Assembly: GCF_030144325.1 (NCBI RefSeq)
Contig: NZ_CP126307.1
Span: forward strand, 4,864,001-4,928,000
Direction of reading: 5' to 3'
Source: Bosea vestrisii
GTDB taxonomy: Bacteria > Pseudomonadota > Alphaproteobacteria > Rhizobiales > Beijerinckiaceae
DNA length: 64,000 bases
A model generated the notes under the pieces. It worked only from the letters and a program-made list of their open reading frames with translations. It was not told where the DNA came from and did not search any database. A program made the position numbers and the translations under genes. This document shows, piece after piece, positions 36,001-44,620 of the stretch. Numbering within the stretch: position 1 is the first letter of the stretch; each line of letters starts with the position of its first letter.

Positions 36001-36386
36001 TGATCCGGGTCTCGACCGACGCCGGCACCGAGCAGGGTGGCGCCGCGGCACTGCGGGTGCTCTCCTCCGAGCAGGCCCTCGGCTTCAGCACGCTCGGCCT
36101 GCGCGCCGAGGCACAGATCGGAGCGATGCCGCTGTTCGCCCGCGCCATGCTCGGCTGGCGTCACGGCTTCGGCGAACTCACGCCGCAAGCCCGCACTGCC
36201 TTCGCGCTCGGCACCACCCCGGCCCGGGTCTTCGCCGCACCGATCGACCGCGACGCCCTCACCGCCGAGGCCGGGCTCGATTGGCGCATCTCCTCCGCCA
36301 CCGCGCTCGGCCTGACCTACTCCGCCGCCATCGGCGAACGCTCAAGAGATCACGCCCTCAAGGGCAGGGTCGAGATGCGGTTCTGA
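33009..36386 (+). CDS. autotransporter (type Va secretion) with glycine-rich passenger
   Basis: 1125 residues. Long N-terminus (about 60 residues) with hydrophobic core VSAVALLAAAGLWFAPSAAHA and cleavage before QEITRG; extended signal regions are common in autotransporters. The passenger (60-530) is rich in GGxGG and GGxGGxG repeats with islands such as INAGAITGGHGGDGTGFG, suggesting a beta-helix or glycine-rich surface fibre. A PATR-type junction follows (TSIWTLTGTSTDTAPWTV, APGNSIGTLTVAGNVAF). C-terminal beta-barrel about 850-1125 (ALWGEAFGGAGN, AALYAGARFGALRLDAGLAY), ending VEMRF, the correct terminal aromatic for outer-membrane insertion. Start uncertain within the first residues. Confidence 0.93.
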   Translation: MIGFAGARAVHQSSRPQGRSCDAGFRGSARAARWRATVSAVALLAAAGLWFAPSAAHAQEITRGGGEGGFGAGNGGGGGGGGSGLGGSFDGADGDIGNGGVGGNGAGSAGAGTGGSLGGTTTAPAIGLGYSGGAGVSGVGTDGGGGGGTGLLFNVFDGRNLDTGGQGISGGDGGDMASGGGGGGGTGLYSFIGSVTVSSSSIVGGYGGNASAGSGGDGGAGVFLRGGGALDLVAGAIHGGKGGGSSGVLSSISSGGNGGVGVAGNFATIVNRGGIMAGGFGGYGLAGNTSFAGHGGIGVSAYRSAVSNMAGASMEGGRGGDAQGTAGRGGIGVALAAGGGSSLINAGAITGGHGGDGTGFGAGGGGGTGVVLNENRVTNTSGGTITGGAGGTAGFANGGVGGSGVNSSSGTVINEAGARITGGAGGSTVFGGAAGGDAVIISATGNLINAGDITGGAAAFIPASSAIGGGVGVMVSGTGGTRVVNSGHVSGGQHHNGTRANAVELTGNGNVLELWQGYSFTGNVVASGTNNMLVLGGANSATFDVSQLGALASTAQYQGFAGFQKTGTSIWTLTGTSTDTAPWTVSAGTLSVNGSIAPSSLVTVNAGGTLGGTGTVGTTVVNAGGVVAPGNSIGTLTVAGNVAFAAGSTYQVEINATGQSDRIVTSGAATLNGGRVEVLAENGNYAASTTYTILTAAGGVTGRFADATSNLVFLEPSLVYDSNNVVLTMTRNATSFGPEGGAAGDSVAATRNQGFIANAAERLGAGNPVYDTLLSGTAAEARAGFDLLSGEAHAQAVSVMIDESRLVRETILNRLRGPLLTAPAGQVAASFSADLPGRKGAVLMNAPQPRYALWGEAFGGAGNSDADGNAASQSRRTGGALLGADLMLYDAPGSSLKVGVAGGYSQSRFDLDARRSSGKLESGHAALYAGARFGALRLDAGLAYSWSESDIRRQVQIRGFGDSLRLQRPGAVAQGFAELGYGFAFQGFALEPFAQLALIRVSTDAGTEQGGAAALRVLSSEQALGFSTLGLRAEAQIGAMPLFARAMLGWRHGFGELTPQARTAFALGTTPARVFAAPIDRDALTAEAGLDWRISSATALGLTYSAAIGERSRDHALKGRVEMRF

Positions 36387-36493
36387 GCGAAGCTGGTCAT
36401 CTCCATCTTGGGCGCAGCGGAGGTACCAATCTTACATCGTTGACGCGCCTGCCGTGAGCATCAGGATCGCTCCTTCTTGGCGGAGGAGCGGGC

Positions 36494-36766
36494 ATGATCA
36501 GGTTGGCGCTCATCACAGGCGTGGCGGTGTCGTTCGCTGTGTCTTTCTGTGTTTCGGCATCCGCGCAGGAAGGCTGCAAGCAGATCACGAGTTCCTGCTC
36601 GGCACTGTTCAGGGACTGCGAGCAGAAGTGCAACAAGGTCGGTAGTAATCCGTCGGCTTGCGTTGCCCGTGTCTGCACGCCCCCGCTCGCCGGCTGCAAG
36701 TCGAACGGCGTCTGGCGCAGCGTCCAGAGCGGATCGGCGTGCTGGGCGACCAAGAACAAGTCCTGA
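36494..36766 (+). CDS. small cysteine-rich secreted protein
   Basis: 90 residues with Sec signal (MIRLALITGVAVSFAVSFCV, cleavage near SASA-QEG) and seven cysteines in the mature 65 residues (GCKQITSSC, RDCEQKC, SACVARVC, AGC...). GGAGGAG lies 7 bases before the ATG. Its dense even spacing points to a disulfide-knotted periplasmic or extracellular protein. No family known. Follows the autotransporter by 107 bases on the same strand; could be cotranscribed. Convergent with cpdB. Confidence 0.75.
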   Translation: MIRLALITGVAVSFAVSFCVSASAQEGCKQITSSCSALFRDCEQKCNKVGSNPSACVARVCTPPLAGCKSNGVWRSVQSGSACWATKNKS

Positions 36767-36796
36767 GCTGCCCGGGCCTCCGCCTCGAACGGAAAC

Positions 36797-38749
36797 CTAT
36801 CCGCCCAGTCGGTACTTCACGAAACCTTCGCCGGCATCGCCGATCGCCTCGGCTTTCAGCGTGTCGGGCTTCTTGCCCGCAGCCGCCGGCGAGGTCGGGA
36901 AAGTGACGTTGACGTTCGCCGGCAGGGGCTTCAGCGACCAGTTGTTGTCGGCGGCCGGATTGATCGTCTTCTTCTCGATGATGAAGCGCACGATCACGTC
37001 GCGGTTGAGGTCGGGGGCCTCCAGCACCACCGTCGTCTTGGTGCCCGGGAAATTGCCGCCGCCGGAGGCACGGTAGTTGTTGGTGACGACGATGAACTCG
37101 GCTTTTTCGTCGATCGGCTTGCCTTGATATGCGAGGTCGACGATGCGGTGCGCGTCGGGGGCGACCAGCTTGCCGTCGCCATCATAGCGCGAGGCTTGGG
37201 TTACATCGATCTGGTAGGTGACGCCGTCGATCACGTCGAAATTGAAGGCCGGGAAGCCCTGGTTCATCAGCGGCTGCTCCTCGGTCTTGGCGATGTCGAT
37301 CCTGTTGAAGATGCCGGCCGAGCGCTCCAGCCATTCGCGCAATTGCGCGCCGGTGACTTTCACGATCTGCACCGTGTTCGGGTAAAGATAGATGTCGGCG
37401 ACGTTCTTGATCGCGATCGACCCGGCCGGGATGTCGGTGAAGAAGGCGGGCCCGGCACGTCCGCCCGATTTGAACGGCGCGGCGGCCGAGAGGATGGGAA
37501 GGTCCTTGTGCGGCGTCTGCGCCATCAGCGGCTTGGCATAGGCGATCTGGGCCTCCGCCACGATCTGCACCGATGGGTCGTCGGCGACGAGAGCGAAATA
37601 GCTGTTGATCGGAGCGCTCGTCGTGCCGACCGGCTCGCGCATATAGGTCAGCGTCGCCTCGTGGTCGGCCTTCACGGTCGCGAGCACGGCCGCCTCGACC
37701 TCGGCCTTCGGCACGATCTTGCGGTCGGGCGTGCGCTCATAGATCGGCTTGGGATCGACCTTGAAGTCGGCGATGCGCCAGCGCCCGTCGCGCTTTTCCA
37801 GCTCGAGGTCGACGATGCCGACATGCGAGCCCCAGAAGCCGGGCTGGCAGGCCGGCTTGCCGTGCAGCGAACCCTTCTTGTTGTCGACGCCGGGAATGCC
37901 GTCGAAGGCCTTGCCGCCGGGGAAGACGAGATGCTGGTGGCCGGTCAGGACGACGTCGATGCCGTCGAGCTTGGCGAGATGCAGCGCCGCATTCTCCTCG
38001 CCGCCCTTGCGCTCGCCGCCGGCGATGCCGGAATGGCAGAGCGCGATGGTGAGGTCGGGATGGGCCTGCGCGATCTCAGGCAGATACTTTTGCGCGGCCT
38101 CCACGATGTCGGTCGCGGTCACCTTCCGGTCGAGATTGCCCTTGTCCCATTGCATGATCTGCGGCGGCACGAAGCCGATGACCGCGATGTTGAGGACATG
38201 CTTGACGCCGGCCTCGTCCTCGAAGCTCTGCTCGAAGATGCGCCAGGGCTCGACCAGCGTGCCGCCACCGACACGGTCGACATTGGCGCAGATGATCGGG
38301 AATTCTGCGCGGGCGAGGCCGTGCTCGAGGAACTCCAGCCCGTAATTGAACTCGTGGTTGCCAAGCGTGCCGCACTGATAGGGCAGGGCGTTCATCGCGG
38401 CGATCATCGGATGGGTCTCGCCGGCCTTCAGCCCCTTCTTGTAGGCGACGAAATCGCCGAGCGAGGAGCCCTGCAGGAAGTCGCCATTGTCGAAGAGCAG
38501 GCTGTTCTTCGCCTCGGCCTGTGCCGCCTTGATCAGGTTCGCCGTCTTGGCGAGGCCGACCGTGTCGTCCGGCGCGTCGCGGAAATAGTCGTAAGGCACG
38601 ACATTGACGTGGAGATCGCTGGTCTCAAGCAGCCGCAGCTTGAGCTTGGCCGGCGCCTGCGCGGCCAGCGGAGTAGCGAGCGCGCCGGCAGCGGCGATCG
38701 CGGCCCCAGCCTTGAGCGTGTCGCGGCGGCTGAAACGGGCGCAGTCCAT
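36797..38749 (-). CDS. cpdB: bifunctional 2',3'-cyclic-nucleotide 2'-phosphodiesterase/3'-nucleotidase
   Basis: 650 residues. Tat signal RFSRRDTLKAGAAIAAAGAL; calcineurin-like metallophosphoesterase domain with metal ligands in LLETSDLHVN, DNGDFLQGSS, GTLGNHEFNYG, LCHSGI and TGHQHLVFPG; C-terminal 5'-nucleotidase domain (YLYPNTVQIVKVTGAQLREW and NNYRASGGGNFPG). Degrades 2',3'-cyclic nucleotides and 3'-nucleotides in the periplasm, salvaging RNA fragments and phosphate. ATG 38749 has AGGAG six bases upstream; ATG 38752 is too near it. Full length. Confidence 0.95.
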   Translation of the reverse strand: MDCARFSRRDTLKAGAAIAAAGALATPLAAQAPAKLKLRLLETSDLHVNVVPYDYFRDAPDDTVGLAKTANLIKAAQAEAKNSLLFDNGDFLQGSSLGDFVAYKKGLKAGETHPMIAAMNALPYQCGTLGNHEFNYGLEFLEHGLARAEFPIICANVDRVGGGTLVEPWRIFEQSFEDEAGVKHVLNIAVIGFVPPQIMQWDKGNLDRKVTATDIVEAAQKYLPEIAQAHPDLTIALCHSGIAGGERKGGEENAALHLAKLDGIDVVLTGHQHLVFPGGKAFDGIPGVDNKKGSLHGKPACQPGFWGSHVGIVDLELEKRDGRWRIADFKVDPKPIYERTPDRKIVPKAEVEAAVLATVKADHEATLTYMREPVGTTSAPINSYFALVADDPSVQIVAEAQIAYAKPLMAQTPHKDLPILSAAAPFKSGGRAGPAFFTDIPAGSIAIKNVADIYLYPNTVQIVKVTGAQLREWLERSAGIFNRIDIAKTEEQPLMNQGFPAFNFDVIDGVTYQIDVTQASRYDGDGKLVAPDAHRIVDLAYQGKPIDEKAEFIVVTNNYRASGGGNFPGTKTTVVLEAPDLNRDVIVRFIIEKKTINPAADNNWSLKPLPANVNVTFPTSPAAAGKKPDTLKAEAIGDAGEGFVKYRLGG

Positions 38750-38822
38750 CATCGGCTCCTGGGCGAGGTGCTGCGACAGACGCTAGCACCATGGCAGGAC
38801 CGTGACACGCGGGAAGATGACG

Positions 38823-39662
38823 CTACCGGCTCACACCCTCCATCCGCACCCGCCCGTCGGTGCCTTCCGTCCAGGCGGCGATGGCGCCATCCGCGAGCCG
38901 CTTCGCCTTCACTTGGAACGCTTCGCCGGCGATCAGCGGCGCGAGCCCGCGATAGTCGAGCCGGATCGGCTCTCCACCGGAGAGCGTCGCGATGATGTTC
39001 ATGATCAGCGTCGCCTGGATCGGTCCGTGCACGACGAGCCCGGCATAGCCCTCGACGCCGGTGACATAGGGCTGGTCGTAATGGATGCGGTGGCTGTTGA
39101 AGGTGATCGCCGAATAGCGGAACAACAGCACCGGATCGGCCTCGACCGTCCAGGTCAGGTTGGCGGCGCGCGGCTCGGCCGGGACCGGAGCAGGCGCTGG
39201 TTCTTCGCCGGGCTTGGCTGCCTCGCGATAGACGATGTTGTGGCGCTCGCGCAGTGCGACGCCGCGCGCCGTGACGAGCTCGTGATCGACCGCGACGAAG
39301 CAGAGCGGGCCGGTGCGGCCGTCCTTGTAGGCGACATCGCCGATGGTCGAGCGGCGGGTGACCTCGTCGCCGGTCCGCAAGGGCGCGATGGTCTCGATCC
39401 GCCCGCCGGCCCACATGCGCCGCGGCAGTTCGACCGGCGGCAGGAACTCGCCCTTGGCGGCATGCCCGTCCTGGCCGAGCGCGGCCATCGGCGAGATCGG
39501 CGGCGCGAGGCACCAGTGCAGAGCGAGCGGCGCCTCGCCTTGCGGATATGGCGCCAGGTGAGGAGAAAATGTCGCCTCATAGCTGGCGACAAGCCGCGGC
39601 GTGATCAGGTCGGAGGCCGCTTCGGTCTTGCCGATCCAGGATTTCAGATGGTCGATGTTCAT
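38823..39662 (-). CDS. FAS1-like/MaoC-type dehydratase (hydratase family)
   Basis: 279 residues from ATG 39662 (MNIDHLKSWIGKTEAASDLI). An N-terminal FAS1-like dehydratase segment (LPRRMWAGGRIETIAPLRTGDEV) and a C-terminal hot-dog half with the RYSAITFNSHRIHYDQPYVT histidine motif and GLVVHGPIQATLIM. This arrangement is found in mesaconyl-C4-CoA-hydratase-like proteins. The acceptor acyl-CoA cannot be assigned. It closes an operon after acyl-CoA dehydrogenase (gap 5) and CoA-transferase, which suggests a hydration step after desaturation. Confidence 0.87.
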   Translation of the reverse strand: MNIDHLKSWIGKTEAASDLITPRLVASYEATFSPHLAPYPQGEAPLALHWCLAPPISPMAALGQDGHAAKGEFLPPVELPRRMWAGGRIETIAPLRTGDEVTRRSTIGDVAYKDGRTGPLCFVAVDHELVTARGVALRERHNIVYREAAKPGEEPAPAPVPAEPRAANLTWTVEADPVLLFRYSAITFNSHRIHYDQPYVTGVEGYAGLVVHGPIQATLIMNIIATLSGGEPIRLDYRGLAPLIAGEAFQVKAKRLADGAIAAWTEGTDGRVRMEGVSR

Positions 39663-39667
39663 CGGGC

Positions 39668-40831
39668 TCAATAGCTGCGTGGCATGCCGAGCACATGCTC
39701 GGCGAGATAGGACAGGATCAGGTTGGTCGAGATCGGCGCGACCTGGTAGAGGCGGGTCTCGCGGAACTTGCGCTCGATGTCGTATTCCTCGGCGAAGCCG
39801 AAGCCGCCATGGGTCTGGATGCAGGCATTGGCCGCCTCGAAGGAGGCATCTGCCGCCAGCATCTTGGCCATGTTGGCCTCGGCGCCCGGATTCTCGCCGG
39901 CCTCGTAGAGTCGGATCGCTTCCCGCACCATCAGTTCCGCGGCGCGCATATTGGCGTAGGCCCTGGCAATCGGGAACTGGATGCCCTGGTTCTGGCCGAT
40001 CGGCCGGCCGAAGACCTGACGCTCTTTCGCGTAGCTTGAGGCCTTGTCGATGAACCATTTGGCGTCGCCGACGCATTCGGCCGCGATCAGGATGCGCTCG
40101 GCATTCATGCCGGAGAGGATGTAGCGGAAGCCCTTGCCTTCCTCGCCGACGAGGTTGGCCGCCGGGACCTTCACATTGTCGAAGAAGACCTCGGTTGTGG
40201 CGTGATTCATCATCGTCCGGATCGGCCGGATGGTCAGGCCGTCCTTCAGCGCCTCGCGCATGTCGAGGATGAAGACCGAGAGCCCGTCGGTGCGTTTCGC
40301 GACCTGGTCGCGCGGGGTCGTGCGGGCGAGCAGCAGCATCAGGTCCGATTGCGCCGCCCGGCTGGTCCAGATCTTCTGGCCGTTGACGATGTAGTGGTCG
40401 CCCTCGCGCCGCGCGGTGGTCCGCAGCGCGGTCGTGTCGGTGCCGCTGGTCGGCTCGGTGACGCCGAAGGCCTGCAACCTGAGCTCGCCCGACGCGATCT
40501 TCGGCAGGTAGCGCTGCTTCTGCTCGGCGTTCCCATGCCTGAGCACCGTGCCCATCACGTACATCTGGGCATGACAGGCGCCGCCGTTGCAGCCCTGGCG
40601 CTGGATCTCTTCCATTATCACCGCGGCGGCCGAGAGGGTGAGGCCTGCGCCGCCATATTCCTCCGGGATCAGCGCCGAGAGGAAGCCACTCTCGGTCAGC
40701 GCCGTCACGAATTCAGTCGGATAGGCCATCTCGCGGTCGAGCTTGCGCCAGTACTCGCCGGGGAAATCGGCGCATAGCTTCGCGACCGCCTCGCGGATGT
40801 CGGTGTGATCATGTTCGGTTGTCATGCTCAT
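39668..40831 (-). CDS. acyl-CoA dehydrogenase
   Basis: 387 residues from ATG 40831; GTG/ATG alternatives nearby (ATG 40825). FAD-dependent: N-terminal helical domain, YGGAGLTLSAAAVIMEEIQR, substrate/FAD loops FGVTEPTSGTDTTAL and YIVNGQKIWTSRAAQSDLML, and the C-terminal QTHGGFGFAEEYDIERKFRE. A catalytic base glutamate is expected in the C-terminal ANACIQTHGGFGFAEEY region. Uses ETF as electron acceptor by family. Starts at the CoA-transferase stop and is followed 5 bases later by the dehydratase. Confidence 0.95.
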   Translation of the reverse strand: MSMTTEHDHTDIREAVAKLCADFPGEYWRKLDREMAYPTEFVTALTESGFLSALIPEEYGGAGLTLSAAAVIMEEIQRQGCNGGACHAQMYVMGTVLRHGNAEQKQRYLPKIASGELRLQAFGVTEPTSGTDTTALRTTARREGDHYIVNGQKIWTSRAAQSDLMLLLARTTPRDQVAKRTDGLSVFILDMREALKDGLTIRPIRTMMNHATTEVFFDNVKVPAANLVGEEGKGFRYILSGMNAERILIAAECVGDAKWFIDKASSYAKERQVFGRPIGQNQGIQFPIARAYANMRAAELMVREAIRLYEAGENPGAEANMAKMLAADASFEAANACIQTHGGFGFAEEYDIERKFRETRLYQVAPISTNLILSYLAEHVLGMPRSY

Positions 40832-40832
40832 C

Positions 40833-41975
40833 TCAGGCTGATCGCGCTGCCTTCGCTGCAAACTCGCGACGCAACGCTTCGTCATGCTCGCCGAGGCCAG
40901 GGGGCGCCCGCATTGGCACGCGCTTGCCGTCGACCAGCACCGGCGGCGCCAGCACCTCGACGGGGCCGTTCGGGGTCGGGACCGGCAGGGCCGTCACAGC
41001 CGGATGGGCGATCAGATCGGCCATCGTCGAGACCGTGCCATAGGCGATGCGGGCAGCGTCGAGTCCGGCAGCGGTCTCGGCGTAGGAGCGGGTGATCAGG
41101 ATCGCCTGGATCGCGGCGTCGAGGGCAGGGCGGTTGCGCACGCGCAGCACATTGCTGGTAAAGCGCGGATCTTCGAGGAGACTAGTGTCCCGCAGCACGT
41201 CGCGGGCCAGGATCTGCCATTCGCGCTCGCTCTGGATCGAGATCAGCACCTCGGCATCGGCGAGGCGGAAGACGCCATAGGGCGCGATCGAGGGGTGGGC
41301 GAGGCCGAGCCGTGGCGGCTCGATCCCGCCATAGCGCCGGGTCAGATAGGGCACGTTCATCAGGTCGGCGATGGTGTCGAACAGTGAGAGCTGGATGCGC
41401 GAGCCCTCGCCGGTGCGCCCGCGCCGGATCAAGGCCTCCAGGATCGCGGCATAGGCGGCGTTGCCGGTGGCGATGTCGGCGATCGAGATGCCGATCCGCG
41501 TCGGGCCGGACTCGGCGGTGCCGGTGACGGCGGCAAGGCCGGCTTCCGCCTGGATCAGGAGGTCATAGGCCTTCTTGGTGTAGTGCGGCGTGCCCGGCGC
41601 ATAACCGGAGATGTCGCAGGTGATCAGCCTGGGATGACGCTGGCGCAGTGCTTCGCTGCCGATGCCGAGCCGGTCGGTGGCGCCGGGCGCGAAGTTCTGG
41701 ATAAAGACGTCGGCCTCGGCGAGCATCGCCTCGACCAGAGCGAAGTCCTTCGGATTCTTGAGATCGACCCGGCAGGATTCCTTGCCGCGGTTGATCCAGA
41801 CGAAATAGGAGGACAGACCCCCGGCATAGTCGTCATAGCCCCGCGAGAAATCGCCTTCCTCGCGCTCCAGCTTGATGACGCGGGCGCCGGCATCGGCGAG
41901 CCGGCAGCTCGCCAGCGGAGCGGCCACCGCCTGCTCCAGCGCCACCACCAGGATTCCATCGAGAGCATTCACCAT
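40833..41975 (-). CDS. CaiB/BaiF family (family III) CoA-transferase
   Basis: 380 residues. N-terminal LVVALEQAVAAPLASCRLAD, conserved DVFIQNFAPGATDRLGIG with the region of catalytic Asp (SPxD-type), RHPRLITCDISGYAPGTPH, and YDLLIQAEAGLAAVTGTAES plus SLFDTIADLMNVPYL. Moves CoA from a donor (often succinyl-CoA) to a free acid, activating it for the acyl-CoA dehydrogenase that follows. First gene of a three-gene operon, divergent from the binding protein at 42222. The product of the operon acts on an acid imported by the neighbouring transporter (inference). Confidence 0.95.
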   Translation of the reverse strand: MVNALDGILVVALEQAVAAPLASCRLADAGARVIKLEREEGDFSRGYDDYAGGLSSYFVWINRGKESCRVDLKNPKDFALVEAMLAEADVFIQNFAPGATDRLGIGSEALRQRHPRLITCDISGYAPGTPHYTKKAYDLLIQAEAGLAAVTGTAESGPTRIGISIADIATGNAAYAAILEALIRRGRTGEGSRIQLSLFDTIADLMNVPYLTRRYGGIEPPRLGLAHPSIAPYGVFRLADAEVLISIQSEREWQILARDVLRDTSLLEDPRFTSNVLRVRNRPALDAAIQAILITRSYAETAAGLDAARIAYGTVSTMADLIAHPAVTALPVPTPNGPVEVLAPPVLVDGKRVPMRAPPGLGEHDEALRREFAAKAARSA

Positions 41976-42221
41976 CAGATCGCCACGCGCCGTTCATTTT
42001 GCGCGAGACACCGATGTCGCGCCCTCGAAGTCAAATAGCGTTTTGCGATGGCCGCCATAGCGCCGCCGGCTCGCTAAGCCGATGCGGCTCCATAGAAAAA
42101 GCGTATGGCCTTCATCGCTTTATCCTACTTGTCCGGCCGGGGCGGCTATGCCCCCATTTCGATCAGGACGAGGCGCCGTTCAAGAGCGCCCGATGTCGTA
42201 CGAGGTTCAGGGAGGACGCTC

Positions 42222-43517
42222 ATGAAGACGATGAAACTCGCGCTGGCCGCGCTGGCCGGCACGCTGCTCGCAAGTTCGGCACTGGCGCAGGACAAGCCGA
42301 AGGAGCTGGTGGTCGGCATCGCCACCTTCCTGTCGGGGCCGGCCTCGGTCTTCGGCGTGCCCGGCCGCAATGCCGCCGACCTCCTGATCGCGGAGATCAA
42401 CGCCAAGGGTGGCGTGCTCGGCGTGCCCCTGAAGCCGGTCTATGTCGACGAGGGCGCCGGCACCAACCAGCTGCTCTCCGAATATCGCCGCGTCGTGCAG
42501 GAGCAGGGCGCGCAGGTGATGCTCGGCGCGATCTCGTCCGGCTCCTGCAATGCGCTCGCACCCGTCGCCGAGGACCTCAAGGTCGTCAACGTGATGTGGG
42601 ATTGCGGCACGCAGACCATCTTCGAGGATGGCAAGTGGAAGTATTCGGTCCGGACGCAGGCTCATGCCGGCGCCGAGATGATGGCGACGCTGCTCTACCT
42701 GATGAAGGTGAAGCCCGACTTCAAATCGGTCGCCGTGGTCAACCAGGACTATGCCTGGGGCCGTGAATCCTGGGCGCTGCTGCAGGCCGGCCTCAAGGCA
42801 CTGAAGCCCGACGTCAAGGTCGTCGCCGAGCTCTTCCCGAAATTCGGCGCGCCGGATTTCTCGACCGAAATCACAAGGCTGTCGGCGCTGCGGCCCGATG
42901 TCGTGATCTCGACCTCCTGGGGCGGCGATCTCGACACCTTCGTCCAGCAGGCGGCGGCGCGCGGCCTGCTCAAGCAGTCGACCTTCGTGCTGCCGCTGGC
43001 CGAAAGCTCGCTGGAGCGGCTCGGCAATGTCCTGCCCGAAGGCGTGATTGTCGGTAGCCGCGGCGACCATTACTGGCTGCACCCGAAATACAAGAGCACG
43101 CCGGAGATGCAGTCCTTCGTCAAGGCGTACAAGGACAAGACCGGTGTCTACCCAATCTACCCGACCTTCCATATGCAGCAGGCGCTGACCGGTTTGGTGA
43201 AGGCCTATGAGAAGGCGGGCGCCGGCGGCAAATGGCCGAGCAAGGAAGAGGTCATCGCCGCCTTCGAGGGGCTGGAGTTCAAGTCGCTCACCGGCACGAT
43301 CACCATCCGCGGGGATCATCAGGGGTTGGAGGATCAGTTGCTCGGCACGACCAAGCGCGTGCCGGACTATCCCTTCGCGGTCTACGACAAGATGGCGCTC
43401 TATCCCGGCAAGCTGGTGACCACGCCGCTCGGCGAGAAGTCGCTCGACTGGTTCGCCAAGGTGAAGCCCGACCTCGTCACCGACAAGTCGATCGAGACCT
43501 TCGACTACGCGAAGTGA
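42222..43517 (+). CDS. branched-chain-type ABC substrate-binding protein
   Basis: 431 residues from ATG 42222, fixed by GGGAGGA 6 bases upstream and by the signal peptide MKTMKLALAALAGTLLASSALA just after it. Type-I periplasmic binding fold: LVVGIATFLSGPASVFGVPG, DLLIAEINAKGGVLG, then VAVVNQDYAWGRESWALLQA. The family takes amino acids, amides, aromatic or short-chain acids; nothing here defines the ligand. It is the first gene of the liv operon that continues at 43715 and is divergent from the CoA-transferase. Confidence 0.95.
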   Translation: MKTMKLALAALAGTLLASSALAQDKPKELVVGIATFLSGPASVFGVPGRNAADLLIAEINAKGGVLGVPLKPVYVDEGAGTNQLLSEYRRVVQEQGAQVMLGAISSGSCNALAPVAEDLKVVNVMWDCGTQTIFEDGKWKYSVRTQAHAGAEMMATLLYLMKVKPDFKSVAVVNQDYAWGRESWALLQAGLKALKPDVKVVAELFPKFGAPDFSTEITRLSALRPDVVISTSWGGDLDTFVQQAAARGLLKQSTFVLPLAESSLERLGNVLPEGVIVGSRGDHYWLHPKYKSTPEMQSFVKAYKDKTGVYPIYPTFHMQQALTGLVKAYEKAGAGGKWPSKEEVIAAFEGLEFKSLTGTITIRGDHQGLEDQLLGTTKRVPDYPFAVYDKMALYPGKLVTTPLGEKSLDWFAKVKPDLVTDKSIETFDYAK

Positions 43518-43537
43518 GGCCGACGAGCCGCGGCGCG

Positions 43538-43698
43538 AACCCCTCCCCCTTGTGGGGAGGGGCAGGGGTGGGGGTCGAAAAGCCGGAATGCCGGATCGAT
43601 CATTTGCTATTCCGTTGCTGCTAAGCCCCCGTCCTGCATCCGTTCGCCAAGCGGAGCCACCCCCACCCCAAACCCCTCCCCACAAGGGGGAAGGGGCA
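43538..43698 (+). repeat. C-rich/G-rich inverted repeat, family C, copy 1
   Basis: Left arm (from 43538) cccctcccccttgtggggag, then gggcaggggtggggg; right arm (to 43698) ccacccccaccccaaaccc then ctccccacaagggggaagg. The arms can pair over about 35 bases. Copies 2 and 3 flank the same transporter type at 47030 and 57660. Lies in the 197-base gap between the binding-protein and permease genes. Confidence 0.75.
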
Positions 43699-43714
43699 TG
43701 CGTCGCGGATCCTC

Positions 43715-44620
43715 ATGCCTCCTGAAATGCTCCTCCTCGCCGCGCTCGACGGCCTCGCCTATGGCTCGCTGATCTTCCTGGTCGCGGTCGGGCTGTCGCT
43801 GATCTTCGGCGTGCTCGGCATCGTCAACGTCGCCCATGGCTCGTTCTATGCGATCGGCGCCTATGTCGCGGCAGCCGGCGTGCTCGCCATCAGCGCGGCC
43901 GGGCTGCCGACCTGGCTTGCCTTTCCAACGTTGCTGATCGCGGCTGCGCTGGTCGGCATCCTCGTCGGCGGCCTCGTCGAGATCGCGCTGCTGCGTCGCG
44001 TCTACGGCAAGGAGGAGGTCCTGCAGCTGATCGTCACCTTCGCCGTTTTCATGATTCTGGAGGATGCGCAGAAGGTGGTCTTCGGTGTGCAGCCCTATTT
44101 CGCCAACGCGCCGATGAACTGGCTCGGCACGGTCGAGGTCTTCGGCATCTTCTATACCACCTACCAGCTCATCCTGATGCCGCTGGTCGCAGCTGCGGTG
44201 CTGCTCGGCCTGCGCTTCTTCCTGCGCCGGACCAGCTTCGGCCGCGCCATCGTCGCGGTGACGCAGGATCGCGAGGCCGCGACCGCGATGGGCATCGACG
44301 CGGCGCGGGTCTACCTGATCACCTTCATCATCGGCGCCTCGCTGGCGGCGCTCGGCGGCGCGCTCGCCTCGGCCACGACGTCGCTGACCCCCGGCATCGG
44401 CGCCGGCACGCTCGTCCTCTCCTTCGCGGTGGCCGCGACGGCCGGTCTCGGCCGGATCGAGGGCGCGGCGGTGGCGGCGCTGCTGATTGGGCTCGGGCGC
44501 TCTGTGGCGGTCTATTTCGCGCCGGAATTCGACGTGCTGATCCCCTATCTCATTATGATGCTCGTGCTGCTGGTCAGGCCGCAGGGCCTGTTCTCGACCG
44601 TGCAGACGAGGAAGGTGTGA
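43715..44620 (+). CDS. branched-chain-type ABC permease (LivH family)
   Basis: 301 residues with about eight transmembrane helices. Motifs of LivH-type subunits: LDGLAYGSLIFLVAVGLSLI, FGVLGIVNVAHGSFYAIGAY at the start and RRTSFGRAIVAVTQDREAAT (EAA loop) near residue 170. Pairs with the next permease. Its stop TGA shares two bases with the ATG of the next gene, so translation is coupled. Part of a complete importer. Confidence 0.95.
   Translation: MPPEMLLLAALDGLAYGSLIFLVAVGLSLIFGVLGIVNVAHGSFYAIGAYVAAAGVLAISAAGLPTWLAFPTLLIAAALVGILVGGLVEIALLRRVYGKEEVLQLIVTFAVFMILEDAQKVVFGVQPYFANAPMNWLGTVEVFGIFYTTYQLILMPLVAAAVLLGLRFFLRRTSFGRAIVAVTQDREAATAMGIDAARVYLITFIIGASLAALGGALASATTSLTPGIGAGTLVLSFAVAATAGLGRIEGAAVAALLIGLGRSVAVYFAPEFDVLIPYLIMMLVLLVRPQGLFSTVQTRKV

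Noticed and set aside
37124..38995. 623-codon plus-strand frame antisense to cpdB
   Set aside because: cpdB carries all metallophosphoesterase motifs; the antisense product is Asp/Arg/Gly-rich noise.
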